A stretch of 64,000 nucleotides of DNA, from positions 1 through 64,000 of the forward strand of contig JAGYXB010000008.1 of NCBI GenBank assembly GCA_022495005.1, read 5' to 3'. Position 1 is the stretch's first letter; every line of letters begins with the position of its first letter. This DNA is from Rhyacophila brunnea (taxonomy: Eukaryota > Arthropoda > Insecta > Trichoptera > Rhyacophilidae). This document shows, in pieces, positions 38,301 to 46,040 of this stretch. The translations under genes and the position numbers were made by a program. The notes under the pieces were generated by a model. The model saw only the letters and a program-made list of their open reading frames with translations. It made no database searches and was not told the DNA's origin.

Positions 38301-39741
38301 AATTGAAAAATGAGTTGAAAATGCGAAACTAAACCAAAATGCGAACTTAGGAAAAGGACGAAGCGAATCAACGCTTCTGAATTAATAAATTTCACAAAGG
38401 AACTTAAGAATTCAGATTAGTAATGTTACGAAATTCAATCTATATTTCTTATTTCCTTCAAAGTGATTATAAATGTATCTCCCTTTTTCTTTTGCACATA
38501 GAATTAATCGGTCATGAAAACCAATAGACTTTCAGATATTATATTAAGTAAAATAAAAACAAGTTCTTAAAACAAACAATACTTGAACATTAAAATTTAA
38601 GAAACAATTATAAGATTGAAAAACTCAATCAATTCGTTTATATTTTAATTTAATAAAAGATCATTGATATCAGGCCTTTTTGATGTCATAGCAAAATGGA
38701 TTTGCCTTCGGTGTCCAAAAATAATTGATGGCTGTTATTAATTTTCAAGTTCACATAGAGAAGCCTTGTTCACAAAAATATTCTGTTGCAAAGGGCCGCA
38801 GAATTTTGGTCGCTTCCAAAGTAGGTATGAAATTTTAAAAGCCTCTACGTTTTGAGTTTTTGACATGCGGAAACATAAGAAATCTGTCTTGTTCTGAAAA
38901 TTCATGCGTGCCTAACTGATTGTAGTTTTGACCCTTCATTACAACCCAAAAAAAGCATATTTACACCAATTCCTCGACCACTCAAAGTGTTAATTAAGAA
39001 TTAGCATAGATACAGTAAAGAAGGAAGTCAGAAATAATGGGATCTGAAATACCTAACGGGTGTCGAGTAACAGGCAACCCATCTCGAGTGTTGAAAAATA
39101 TGGGATAAACTTAAACACGTGTCGAGAATACGCTTGTCCTTCGTTCTAACAACTGCTCTCGGTTTATTCACTGACGGTTTATTGTATGACGCTAATGCAA
39201 TATTGGTGTATTTGAAGGTTTCAACACACATTATTGCATGTATATAATGTGTCGTTCATTTTCGTAGGACACTCCCACATTCAAAACCCTGCGTCAAGAT
39301 GTAGTGTGTATTGGGGTATAGCCTATCGGAATTATATTTATTAACTGTTCTGTGGTAAAAAAAAGCAAGACATGAGTGATGCCTTCGAGATGTGTGCCGA
39401 CTTAGTAACATAATATTACGCAAAGAATAAAAAAAACATTTACAAAGAATCGATAAAAAAAACCTCACCTGCGCCTTTCGTCAGGATTTACATTTTACAG
39501 CACTACGGAAAGTCTGTTTCGCACAACGGATACAAATGCAAATTCCTACCTTGAAGTTGCCGCCAGATATCCACGGCATCAGGCCGTCGACGAGCAGGCC
39601 CATGTCGTCACAGACGAGTTCGTTGGTGGTGTCCTGCAGATGCGCCAGCAAGTGCTCGCCGAGCATCTGACGCGTGCGCGGCTCCGGGCGCGAGAGGAGC
39701 GGCACGAAGCCGTCGAGGTTCGCGGGCCGCGAGTACGCCAT
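2223..39741 (-). CDS. CLASP: CLASP (chb/Mast/Orbit) microtubule plus-end protein, 5' part, seven exons
   Basis: CLASP proteins bind microtubule plus ends and the cortex or kinetochore through TOG domains and promote rescue and pause of microtubule growth. The spliced reading (39741-39550, 13884-13784, 11090-10914, 9046-8922, 7932-7807, 5155-5048, 2386-2223) is 993 nt, 331 codons. Every junction has GT/AG and a matching phase. The product aligns, as I recall the family, with fly Mast from its first residue ([12 protein letters not shown]) through the HEAT-like helices of TOG1 (about residues 1-230), a basic Ser/Pro linker (about 240-277) and the start of TOG2 (DAGAV-like segment, then YSARDLEDI and ADWEKRIDA). 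Full-length CLASPs exceed 1,000 residues, so most of the gene lies left of the window. The first coding intron is about 25.7 kb and the others 1.0-2.7 kb. Homology is judged by eye; the exon at 5048-5155 is the least certain. Confidence 0.93.
3985..4040 (-). repeat. tRNA-like SINE head or tRNA pseudogene
   Basis: On the minus strand the sequence has a T-loop/B-box-like stretch complementary to CTGGGAATCGAACCCAG and a possible A-box region about 30 bp away. The cloverleaf cannot be completed by eye. No 3' body is recognised. Confidence 0.4.
4370..4440 (-). repeat. SINE-A fragment
   Basis: Matches the middle of the SINE-A family (TTGCTCAACC, then a GGCCC/GGTCC variant, GCTCTGGATCAAACACAT and AACAACATGTGAATTT). 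Diverged, both ends missing. Confidence 0.55.
4545..4625 (-). repeat. tRNA-derived SINE head
   Basis: The minus strand reads TAGCGTAAAGGCTAGGGCAC (A-box-like) and, about 25 bp later, GTGAGTTCGAGTCCCA (B-box). This is a tRNA-like pol III head but too irregular to be a working tRNA gene. Confidence 0.5.
5048..5155 (-). CDS. CLASP: Probable CLASP linker exon, 108 nt, frame-preserving
   Basis: This exon is proposed because it has an acceptor (CTAAACCATAG before 5155), a donor (GTCAGT after 5048), an open frame in exactly the phase required (phase 1 on both sides), and a composition that fits the basic Ser/Pro-rich linker between TOG1 and TOG2: [15 protein letters not shown] then [13 protein letters not shown]. 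It is far more GC-rich than the intron around it. The linker is poorly conserved, so homology gives little support. Its length is a multiple of three, so skipping it would still join exons 5 and 6 in frame. A longer frame reading [10 protein letters not shown] over the same bases is a shadow. Confidence 0.6.
6882..7131. mobile_element. Pogo/Tigger-like MITE, about 250 bp
   Basis: The ends are inverted: CAATAGAGTCCCGATTATCC on the left and, read inward from the right, CAGTAGAGTCCGGATTATCC. This is the terminus type of pogo/Tigger elements (Tc1/mariner superfamily). TA precedes the left end; the right flank is AA, perhaps a mutated TA. A second GATTATCCAT block lies just inside the left end, a usual feature of pogo ends. 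No transposase frame. Confidence 0.7.
7650..7745 (-). repeat. tRNA-derived SINE head
   Basis: The minus strand carries GGGCCGCTGGGATAGTGTCC (A-box region) and GCAGGTTGAAATCCCGC (B-box), with tRNA-like spacing. Frames drawn over it are shadows. Confidence 0.45.
7807..7932 (-). CDS. CLASP: CLASP coding exon 5 (end of TOG1)
   Basis: The acceptor CTAATTTTAG lies before 7932 and the donor GTGAGT after 7807. Its 126 nt are in phase 1 at both ends. It encodes [11 protein letters not shown], then [22 protein letters not shown], matching the fly DRLRPDLRR...KLAMLEQKFDQ segment that closes TOG1. Confidence 0.88.
7933..8921. other. CLASP intron with a SINE-B copy
   Basis: AT-rich intron of about 1 kb. 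Contains the SINE-B-like copy and a head-to-head hairpin at 8155-8235. The rest is low-complexity. Confidence 0.5.
8060..8235 (-). repeat. SINE-B copy ending in a head-to-head tRNA-like hairpin
   Basis: The tail (ACAAGATTTAAGAATGT, then ACCTCAGAAATATACC) matches the SINE-B tail at 62853-63095 and 63380-63425. The tRNA-like head follows at 8160-8190 (AGTAGGACTCAAACTCAC). An inverted second copy (GTGAGTTTGAATCCCACT) lies at 8201-8218, so the two B-boxes form a hairpin with about a 14-nt loop. Confidence 0.55.
8922..9046 (-). CDS. CLASP: CLASP coding exon 4 (TOG1)
   Basis: The acceptor GGTTTTTTAG lies before 9046 and the donor GTGAGT after 8922. The exon encodes [19 protein letters not shown] and then the [10 protein letters not shown] and YKHVG segment, the last TOG1 repeat. 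It ends one base into a Gly codon that the next exon completes, giving the family motif YKHVGD. Confidence 0.92.
9047..10913. other. CLASP intron, nothing recognised
   Basis: AT-rich intron of about 1.9 kb. I see no element with clear termini and no coding exon. Confidence 0.45.
10914..11090 (-). CDS. CLASP: CLASP coding exon 3 (TOG1)
   Basis: The acceptor TTGAATTCTAG lies before 11090 and the donor GTGAGT after 10914. The 177-nt exon encodes [16 protein letters not shown], then [17 protein letters not shown], the conserved 'FKHKN-REE' helix pair of CLASP TOG1. It ends two bases into a Lys codon completed by the next exon. Confidence 0.93.
11091..13783. other. CLASP intron, one SINE
   Basis: AT-rich intron of about 2.7 kb, with A-rich low-complexity DNA at 12540-12690 and a SINE-like copy at 13535-13620. 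No exon supported. Confidence 0.45.
13535..13620 (+). repeat. tRNA-derived SINE head (third type)
   Basis: Carries GTCTAATGCATAAGGCG (A-box-like) and CCCGGTTTGATTCCTGG (B-box) in tRNA-like spacing, then a TTTTTCAAACCCTGGG body. The body differs from SINE-A and SINE-B. Confidence 0.5.
13784..13884 (-). CDS. CLASP: CLASP coding exon 2 (TOG1)
   Basis: The acceptor TTATTTCAG precedes 13884 and the donor GTTAGT follows 13784. The exon reads [17 protein letters not shown] and TVLPHVID, the second TOG1 helical repeat; the [13 protein letters not shown] junction is close to the fly protein. It starts in phase 0 and ends two bases into an Arg codon that the next exon completes. No ATG falls in a long frame here, so it is easily missed in ORF searches. 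Confidence 0.9.
13972..13996. repeat. Short tandem repeat, ATTAGAC unit
   Basis: Three complete ATTAGAC units plus a partial one. Simple microsatellite next to CLASP coding exon 2. Confidence 0.8.
14774..15013. mobile_element. TA-flanked MITE, about 240 bp
   Basis: The two ends form an imperfect inverted repeat of about 30 bp containing GACCAAGATACAT. TA flanks both sides (14772-14773, 15014-15015), as for Tc1/mariner-type MITEs. The interior repeats ACAAATGT/ACATTTGT several times in both orientations. No transposase. Confidence 0.65.
16325..16375 (-). repeat. tRNA-like SINE fragment
   Basis: The minus strand has a B-box-like CTTGGTATTTGAACCACG and, 20 bp before it, AGTCAGAGCCTCGC. Body and boundaries unclear. 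Confidence 0.3.
17515..17655 (-). repeat. SINE-A copy, head missing
   Basis: Contains the SINE-A core: AAATGGATGTTGGCCACTTG, CTCAACCTGTTTAGGTCC and CACATATTGAAAAA, then TATGTGAATTTTGCC. The tRNA-like head at the right is absent or too diverged. Confidence 0.65.
17806..18104. mobile_element. Inverted-repeat MITE, about 300 bp
   Basis: The ends are perfect inverted copies of CAGTGGGTCTATTCTATGCT continuing to TATCGA. A second inverted pair inside is GGTAGGTTTGTATCAAAAT. No convincing TSD, so the superfamily is uncertain. The interior GCACTTATTGTAACAATTAC is shared with the element at 60793-61036. Confidence 0.65.
24365..24415 (+). other. Conserved TTGA-GATGG...CGAAACGTCGG motif
   Basis: Resembles a structured motif also seen, with variation, at 7445-7505 (minus), 15730-15780 (plus) and 54710-54765 (minus). 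Probably the tail of a retroelement; see findings. Confidence 0.35.
25570..25854. mobile_element. Probable degenerate hAT MITE related to 33080-33551
   Basis: Read inward, the right end gives CAGTAGTGCCAACTATCC and then AATGCCAGA, matching the right end of 33080-33551. AATCTAGC and CTTTTTCC motifs precede it in the same orientation. The left end (CAGTGGTCG) is only a guess and the flanks do not match, so the boundary is uncertain. Confidence 0.4.
27010..27165 (-). repeat. SINE-A copy, diverged
   Basis: Contains GCCACATGCTCAACCTATTA then GGTCCAT, AACAACATGTAAATTTGCC and a decayed tRNA-like head (GCAGTAACCGCTCGGC). Minus-strand orientation. Confidence 0.6.
27854..28428. mobile_element. Foldback element with about 95-bp inverted ends
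   Basis: Left arm 27854-27950 and right arm about 28335-28428 are inverted copies (shared GTGGAG, AGGCTGTTAAGAT, ACTTTGTCAGTCA and CTGTTTTCATTGAA). Inside, CCTGCCTAAACCAAACCAT and CCCTGCCTAACCAAACCAT are direct copies, with an inverted partner near 28260-28280. No transposase and no clear TSD. Confidence 0.7.
28715..28745 (+). repeat. tRNA-like B-box fragment
   Basis: CTGTCAGGTTTCGACTCCG resembles a pol III B-box of a SINE head. The upstream A-box is not clear. Confidence 0.25.
29034..29212 (+). repeat. About 185-bp interspersed repeat, copy 2
   Basis: Direct copy of the sequence at 1-190 with scattered substitutions and small indels. It lies in the large CLASP intron. It begins at ACCATTACAATAAAGG and ends near GTCATTG. 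Confidence 0.75.
29880..30170 (-). pseudogene. Mariner transposase C-terminal remnant
   Basis: On the minus strand a frame gives [16 protein letters not shown], matching the mariner signature 'HPPYSPDLAPSDYHLF' that carries the third catalytic Asp. After one frameshift it continues with [15 protein letters not shown] and [12 protein letters not shown], like the family's C-terminal region. After another it reads IWKWQKVV, like mariner 'LPERWQKVV'. At least two frameshifts and a lost N-terminus make it dead. Open frames of 66-87 codons here are pieces of it. Confidence 0.7.
31605..31740 (-). repeat. Probable SINE-A copy, diverged
   Basis: Contains ATATGTGAATTTGAGTCACC then a minus-strand B-box (ACGGGATTCGAACTAGC) and a possible A-box about 40 bp later. 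The left body is decayed. Confidence 0.45.
33080..33551. mobile_element. hAT MITE, 8-bp TSD TTTGAAAC
   Basis: The left end is CAGCGTTTCCAACT; read inward, the right end is CAGTGTTGCCAACT. TTTGAAAC flanks it exactly (33072-33079 and 33552-33559). Motifs of the form ATCTAGC[A/G]TTTTTCC recur at both ends in the same orientation (near 33114 and 33474). No transposase. A 145-codon frame that starts inside and runs out past its right end is a chance frame. Confidence 0.88.
34660..34892 (-). repeat. SINE-A, near full length
   Basis: Read on the minus strand: a tRNA-like head (GGTCGCGCGGTTTAAGCGTC as A-box, GCGGGTTTGAATTCTGG as B-box), then a body with TTGAGCAAGTGGCTG and CCTCCACTCTGTGGAGG, ending near CCTATTAGGATGC. 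This is the best copy for defining the family along with 50389-50625. Confidence 0.8.
35625..35998 (+). repeat. Dispersed repeat family D, copy 1
   Basis: Shares with 54930-55288 and, inverted, with 48495-48815: GC-rich ends (GCCTGGGGCCC; CGCTTCAGGATGTGG, GGCCATGATCCTG) around an AT-rich centre with TAGCCTGCGTCGC or GTCGCCTGCGGCGC. Terminal similarity suggests a DNA transposon, but TSDs are not clear. Confidence 0.6.
38000..38045 (+). repeat. tRNA-like sequence
   Basis: GAGGTTCGATTCTCATTTCTC has B-box character, with TATTCAGCGCGTACC upstream. Probably a SINE head fragment. Confidence 0.25.
39031..39355 (+). repeat. About 330-bp dispersed repeat (family E), copy 1
   Basis: Begins CAGAAATAATGGGATCTGAA and ends near CGGAATTATATTTATTAACT. 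It carries TAGGACACTCCCACATTCAA and AACTGCTCTCGGTTTATTCA. Further copies lie at 51540-51870 (same strand) and 54283-54597 (inverted). It starts close to CLASP coding exon 1. Confidence 0.75.
39550..39741 (-). CDS. CLASP: CLASP first coding exon (TOG1 N-terminus)
   Basis: Sixty-four codons starting at the ATG at 39741-39739 and ending at a CTTCAAG|GTAGGA donor (exon ends 39550, phase 0). The start is chosen because [12 protein letters not shown] matches the conserved CLASP N-terminus. The motif [17 protein letters not shown] is the first HEAT-like repeat of TOG1. Upstream, a pyrimidine-rich tract ending in CCACAG at about 39763 looks like an acceptor, so the exon probably begins there with about 21 nt of 5' UTR and a separate non-coding first exon lies further right, which I did not find. 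The exon is much more GC-rich than its surroundings. Confidence 0.93.
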
Positions 39742-40019
39742 CGCGGGACCGACCTACGCCACGCTGTGGAACAGGAAACAAAATTAGGGAAAATATCACT
39801 ATTTGAAAATGCAAAAATTGAGCTGGGAAGGATACAAGTGGATAGGTAATCAAACTGAGTACAACGACATCAAAGAACGATCGGAAATGATCAAGCCACA
39901 TGACCTTGAGAACCTGTTATTTTGGAATCGGAACCCTTGATTCTGAATCTTAAGATCACCAATGATGTCTATATTATTATGATCGACCAGTTTTGAAAAT
40001 ATTTATAATATATTTGAAT

Positions 40020-40185
40020 ACGTGTAAGTATATAAATTGTAAAAACATAAGTAAGTACTTAATTTGAAAACACCTCAGAAATACAAAAATCTTGGAAAAA
40101 ATACGACGCCGGATAGGGGCTCGAACCTGTACCAATTTAGCTACCTGTCCTACGAAATTTTGAAAAAATTAACTATAGTCCGACA
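40020..40185 (-). repeat. SINE-B copy
   Basis: On the minus strand, a tRNA-like head (B-box in GGTACAGGTTCGAGCCCC) is followed by a tail containing TTTCTGAGGTGTTTTCAAAT. The tail matches 63380-63425. Confidence 0.65.
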
Positions 40186-41508
40186 ACTTTTGAAGATCGG
40201 TTGGGTTCGGCTGGTTTCAGCCCGTATTACACGTAGCAAATCATCAAAATTACTTTCAATATGAATAATTATTAAACTACTGTCCACTACAAGATCTCAG
40301 CGATAACAGGAAGTCGCTGTCGCGTGTAGGAGATTTCTGTGTTGTCATTTTTTGAGAAAACAAATCCGGCGAAATTAGGTTTTTGATTTATAACAATTCT
40401 ATTCTCAGTAATTCACGTAGAAGTCGAATTATTATTCGATAATCAACAATAGAAAAATGAATTAAAATAATTTCACCTCTTATTATTATTATTATCCGGT
40501 TAAGTGCCCAAAGCGTCTTTGGACGCCCTAATTACACCAATTCTTATGTTAATTACTATCAATTAACTAATTGCGGCATAGAAAGGATTAAGATAGTTAT
40601 GTTTATTAACACTGGGTAATTATTGAGTTTGGAAGGAAATAAATCATTAACCCATATTAACTGATTATATTGCTGCAGGTTTTTATTAATCAAATGATTA
40701 GGAGAACATAAATTATGACTTAAGTAGAAGAAATATATTGATGAACCATTTTTTTTAGATTTAAAAATAATGTCTTTTAATATATATCATTATAAGTGTA
40801 CTGTTTTTTCATCACTTTTAATTAATATTCGATCACATTAAAAACAATAACTTCTCGTGCTTGATTTTGTAAAAGTTTTTTATAAAACCCAGATCACGAT
40901 GGGGTATTCATTGTTAAACTCTAAATATACTATTGTAACGTGTAAAACTGACTTTTCACACACAGACGCAGCGTTTACACACCTACTAGATATATGCGCA
41001 CGAAAGTAAATGTGCTTCTGCGCATGTCTGTGCTTAAGTTGTTTAGCTATAGAGATAATGCAATTGAGGCTCTTTACAAAATTCGTTGAATTAAAAAGTA
41101 TACGTATAGTTTAAGAACCGGGACCGAAGTCCATTCGATTTACTCAATGGATCCGAAACAAGAACCAAAACTTCCAAAGATGTGGGTTCTAACAATTTTG
41201 CTTGTGAAAAATCAATGAACCAATACTAATTTCCGAAATAATGTAAGTTCGCAGAAGGCTGAATTACGCAGATTATTCATATTACAGCCAACAAAACAAT
41301 GTGAAAATGTTTCCAATCGCCTTAGTACCTACTATCAAAATTTCATCATTTTGTCTTCGGTTTAATTAGCTATTTCTGTCAAGTGTTTTTTTTCCATAAC
41401 ATATATATTATGACGAAAATACACAGTAAGTATACTTACATTATGCAAAAATACTCGACAAAAATAAAGACCATTAAAATAAACGGGTGGCTATTAGAAG
41501 AAACAGAA

Positions 41509-41542
41509 ACACGAAAAGAAAGAAAGAAAGAAAGAAAAAATA
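41509..41542. repeat. GAAA/AAGA microsatellite
   Basis: About five AGAA-type units in tandem. Simple sequence. Confidence 0.85.
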
Positions 41543-41837
41543 TTGCCGAAAAGTAAAATGATAACGCGATGACATAATAGTAAAAGTTGACGCACGCGAC
41601 GAATGAATTTAATACATTTTTATCGAAAGTTCCCAAGAGAAGTTTCGCAGGCGACCTTCTGAAAATCTATATTACTTATATAAAAAAATGTTAATGTATA
41701 TATTTTTAATGGATCCGACATCCGAGTCAGTTGAATCAATGCGAAATATTCACCTTTTTAATAACAAAAAATATTTAAGTAATATACTTAATATAGTAAA
41801 CTTGTAAGGGGTATTTTCAGATTATGTAACATAATTT

Positions 41838-41899
41838 AATTTGGAATGGTTACATATTATAAAGAAACAGTTTCTTCATCAATGTAACCATTCCAAATT
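41838..41899. repeat. Perfect 18-bp hairpin
   Basis: AATTTGGAATGGTTACAT and its exact reverse complement are separated by 26 bp that can form a smaller stem (GAAACAGTTTC). Could be a MITE core or a short hairpin RNA; no further support. Confidence 0.7.
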
Positions 41900-41965
41900 C
41901 AAAGTATCAGCTCATCTTATAGAAGATTAAAAAAAAAAACAAAGGAAGGTCGCAAATACTTACTT

Positions 41966-42138
41966 TTTTTTCTTTCGACCATGTCCGATCCTAATAGGAT
42001 CATATGGGCCTCCACAGAGTGGAGGTTTGTATTGACAGATTTTTGTTTTTACGAGAAATGGATGTCACCCACTTGCTCAACCTATTAGGTCCATACTCTG
42101 ACTCATACACAAATTGAAAAACAATATGTGTACTATGT
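41966..42138 (-). repeat. SINE-A copy, head truncated
   Basis: Left-side T-run (poly-A tail on the minus strand), then CGACCATGTCCGATCCTAAT and the full body to AACAATATGTGTACT. The tRNA-like head is missing. Very similar to the copy at 50389-50625, so recent. Confidence 0.8.
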
Positions 42139-42448
42139 GCGCATATACTATCCACTCATTTTATAGAAGATTGAAGACATATTCCATCACTTGCATACAA
42201 ACTACGTGTATACGACAATTTTATTTATTTTCAAATGTCAGAAAGTGTCATTTTTAAAACGAGTTTTTGTTTATTGATTGCTACGAATTTAAAAACCTAT
42301 CAAAACAACTTGGGTGCACTGAGATTTTTTTTAAATGTATGAATCATTGCTTATCTATCAAAATTGCACGTGAAGAGGGCAACGTAAACAAAAGCTGCTT
42401 AAAAGAAATTAAAATTTACTACACCAGCATATATGCAATTATATCGAA

Positions 42449-42535
42449 GTGATTGGACCTACCTGCAGGCATGTGATGGTATTATTGGTTCATGATAAAA
42501 CTTGGGTGCCCTCCGAAAATTTTTAATGTATTTTC
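42449..42535 (+). repeat. Short dispersed repeat, copy 1
   Basis: TGATTGGACCTACCTGCAGG through AATGTATTTTCT closely matches 51453-51535, with a small indel. Class unknown. Confidence 0.75.
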
Positions 42536-42786
42536 TACGTCGACTTTTTTTGGCCAGTGTGTATAGATCTAAGAATTGCCATCATAAAATTACGTGTAAA
42601 GTGGGGAAGCCTAACATTAGTAATTTATTTACAAATTATTTTTTAACAGATCTAATGGTATATTATACACCTATCTTCTTTTTCCGTCATGACTTGAGAG
42701 TTGGAACTTTCAGTTTTTATAAATTAGTTATCTTAGGATCGTTCTGAAACTAAGATTATAAATAAACCGTAACACCAGTCAACATA

Positions 42787-43032
42787 TCGTCTCTGTTCTG
42801 GCAGAACACACTAATACTAGTTTTGAGTAATTTAACTTTGAAGTTGTTAACATGTTTGAAATGGTCTATCATGTGAGTTTATTAAGTAATCATAAAAAGG
42901 ATGACTTTAAAATAAAGACTGTTTATTTATTAAGGTTTCCAGACGGTAAAGTTTGAAATAAGGAACATTTTGGTATAACTAACTCAATATGACATTTTTT
43001 CGAATTAGTGTCTTCTGCCAGAACAGTGACGA
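42787..43032. mobile_element. TA-flanked MITE, about 246 bp
   Basis: The left end TCGTCTCTGTTCTGGCAGAA and the right end read inward, TCGTCACTGTTCTGGCAGAA, are inverted copies, continuing to CACTAAT. TA lies on both sides (42785-42786, 43033-43034). A second copy, lacking its right end, is at 43871-44060. Confidence 0.75.
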
Positions 43033-43870
43033 TATATAACTTAAATTAAAGGATTAACTACATTTTAAGAAACTATGCATCAATACCTGACTATGCATAT
43101 ATATAGGTATATGAAATAGATGAATTCATAAGTAAAGAAATGTGGTTGACACAGTGGAGACAATTTCTCAATTCAGGGGAAATCGACGGGACATAATCAT
43201 AGCGAGGATTCCACATGACATGGATCAAACGTGTGCTACAATGGAGAAAATTTAAAATTAAATTTCCCGAGTGGGTCGGCCAATGAGAAGACATTGAACC
43301 AAAGATGTTAAATTTTCTTCCAGATGTAATCTTACATTGGTTCCCTATCAAATTCACTGAAGCAAGTTCCAATTTATCGTAAGTGACACTCTTATGCAGC
43401 AAACAATAAGTTAGCTCACCGCTCCACAGAATTTGTAGAAAATTAGCAGACATGACATCATTCTTTGTTTCGCTTTCAAAAAAACAGTTGGTGTCGCAAA
43501 ATGTCGCACCGCCATGTGTGCGGAGCTGCTTTTTGATTCATTTATGCTAGCCGCGTGACCTCACTGACCCCGCCATGACCTCGCCTATGCATGGAAGAAG
43601 GTTGCAACATTATGCCCAGTTTTGATTTACTAACAGTATTCGTGGATGTAGTCTACGTAGGTAACGGCGCCGCGAGACTGGAGAGACGGGGTGACAGGGA
43701 GACAGTCAGTGGCGAAGACTCCATACTAAGAGATTATTTAAAGCCTACCTTCCTAAAAAAAATATTTTTTAATTGCATATTAACGTATTTCAATGATAAC
43801 TTGAGTGTTTTATATTCCACAATTTAATTTGCCCACGATACTTGTCGTATATGTAGGAATGTATTATAAA

Positions 43871-44060
43871 TCGTCTCTGTTCTGGCAGAACACACTAACT
43901 GGAGAATACTAGTTTTGAACAATTTGACTTTGAAGTTGTTAAAATATTTGAAATAATGGTATATCATGTGAGTTTATTAAAGTAATCGTAAAAAGGATGA
44001 CTTTAAAATAAAGACTGTTTATGTATTAAGAAGGCATGTTTATGTATTAAGAAGGCATGT
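43871..44060. mobile_element. Truncated second copy of the 42787-43032 MITE
   Basis: Matches the left 190 bp of the first copy from TCGTCTCTGTTCTGGCAGAA to AAAGACTGTTTATGTATTAA. It ends in a 22-bp tandem duplication (TTTATGTATTAAGAAGGCAT unit), probably where the right end was lost. Confidence 0.75.
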
Positions 44061-46040
44061 TCAAACACGCGCGTCAATATCATTTTACTCCCTACTTCAA
44101 TTATAGTTTGTCAATTTATGGCTACGGCCGTATGTTGTAGCTTAACCACTGGGGAATGACAAAAGAAATGGCGTATTTCAAAAAAACACTACCTTATTCT
44201 TAGGTCAATAATTATTATAAACAATCATTATTCATAAGATGTTTATCACACTTGAATGGTCAAAGACATAGCTTATAATAAGTATCTTTAGAATCATCTT
44301 CAAATGTGTTAATCTTGCCGATTTTTTGAATAATAAAATGCCTAATTCTTGTCAAATTTGGGATCACAGAGATTATCAATATAATTTTTTATCGTGAATA
44401 TTTTACAAAAATTATCTCGTAATAAATTATACTAATGGTTTTATAAATGCGTTTAAAAATTAATAAATGTAAAAAATCTTAACACCACTGCACAGTTATG
44501 TACCGAAATATGACTATATTCTAAAACATTAGAGCGAGAGGTTTAAAAGAATACTATTTTATGTAACAAAAATACTTTATGCAGACATCAAATGTTTAAA
44601 ATAACTATAAAGGATAATAAGGATTCAAAATTATATAAATAGATTATCTACAACGTTTAAGGAATGTCCAGGATCATGGTTTGAAAATACAATAAAAACT
44701 CAATTTTGACCTTCGACGAGCATGTCCCCCCTTAATAAGATAATTTAAAAAATATACATGGCATTTAATTAGTTTGTTTTTAAAAATACATAATATAAAC
44801 TCATCGCTCAATATAATATAATATATGGTCAGTGAGCTATTAAAATTTCATCGATTTAGAGTGTCAGTAGTAATATCGTATTATTTTCTTATTTCCCGTA
44901 AGCACACCTGACATGTGTGCTTTTTTCCCCTATCTCCACAGCCTATCTCTTTCCAAAAGTCACCCTTCACCACTGGGGATAGTAGTAGACTCACCCATGA
45001 TGCCAGTTGAAACCGGTTGAAAACTCTCAATCCTCTAAAACCTGCGGTGTTAATACCGATTAAGTAATTACTTAAGTATTGTTTTAAATATTTACTTACT
45101 CTATATAATTTTGAGAAACACTATTTATATTAATTTATCACGTGAACATGCGATCAAAAAAATAAATACTTAATGATTAAATAATGACATAAGCCGTCTT
45201 TCCAAATACACAAAAGAAAGTTCTGCCGGCCGGCGTGGTACCTATCTGCATACAAATAATGGTTAATGCTGTTATACATTTCCTTTTAGTCAGATACATT
45301 TAAGTGTAACTTTTTTCTAGGAATAAAAGTCATAATAAGTGGCATACGTTTAGCGACGCTACTACTTTTATAGATAGAAAAATAATAAAGATGACCCCCA
45401 TAACCATCTGGTTAAATGTATTTCTTTTATATTATTATATTTGTCTTGATGTATCTGTAACGCATGAGAGAAAACATAATATTATTTAAATGTTTGAGAG
45501 AGAACGGATACAGGGAGAAGACGTATGGGGTAAGGTGAAAGAAATGATACCTACACGTAAACGGAAATTGTAAATTTAAAAAATAAACTGACACGAAAAT
45601 AAAGGAATCGTTTATTTTATTTATTAGAATCGAGTCGTGAAATAAAAACAAACCCCAAGATACTCTCATAATAGTTTGACAGATATATTACAGTGCAGTA
45701 CTATAGCATATGCCCACATCAACTAAATTTAATATATTATACGTAGTTGAGTATAATATTATAGAAAGTATTAAACGACATTACAATAATAATTAATCTG
45801 TGACAGATCGATGGGTGATGATGTCTAAATGTGGGTTTAAAATCTAATTTCTGTAGCAGAATCACATCCAAGAATGTTGACATGTGGCACTGCCACCTAG
45901 AATTTTTTTCTAGTTTGACAATATTAATGTTGAAACGAGATTGTAATTATTATTAACAACATACTTAAGTACTTTGAGATAATACAAGTAATTAGTGACC
46001 GAAGTGTACTAATTATTAATAATAAAAGAAGTATCTATGT

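Larger units (their letters stand above)
13885..39549. other. 25.7-kb CLASP first coding intron
   Basis: Long intron filled with repeats listed separately: MITEs at 14774-15013, 17806-18104, 27854-28428 and 33080-33551, SINE-A copies, dispersed repeats and a mariner remnant at 29880-30170. Between these I see only AT-rich DNA. Open frames of 60-145 codons on either strand show no conserved motif, and I find no nested gene. Regulatory sequence is likely in an intron this long but cannot be identified here. Confidence 0.55.

Noticed and set aside
43091..43453. 120-codon minus-strand frame next to a MITE
   Set aside because: It is free of stops by an AT-rich standard, but I see no domain, splice context or homology; a tail of a transposon is as likely as a gene.
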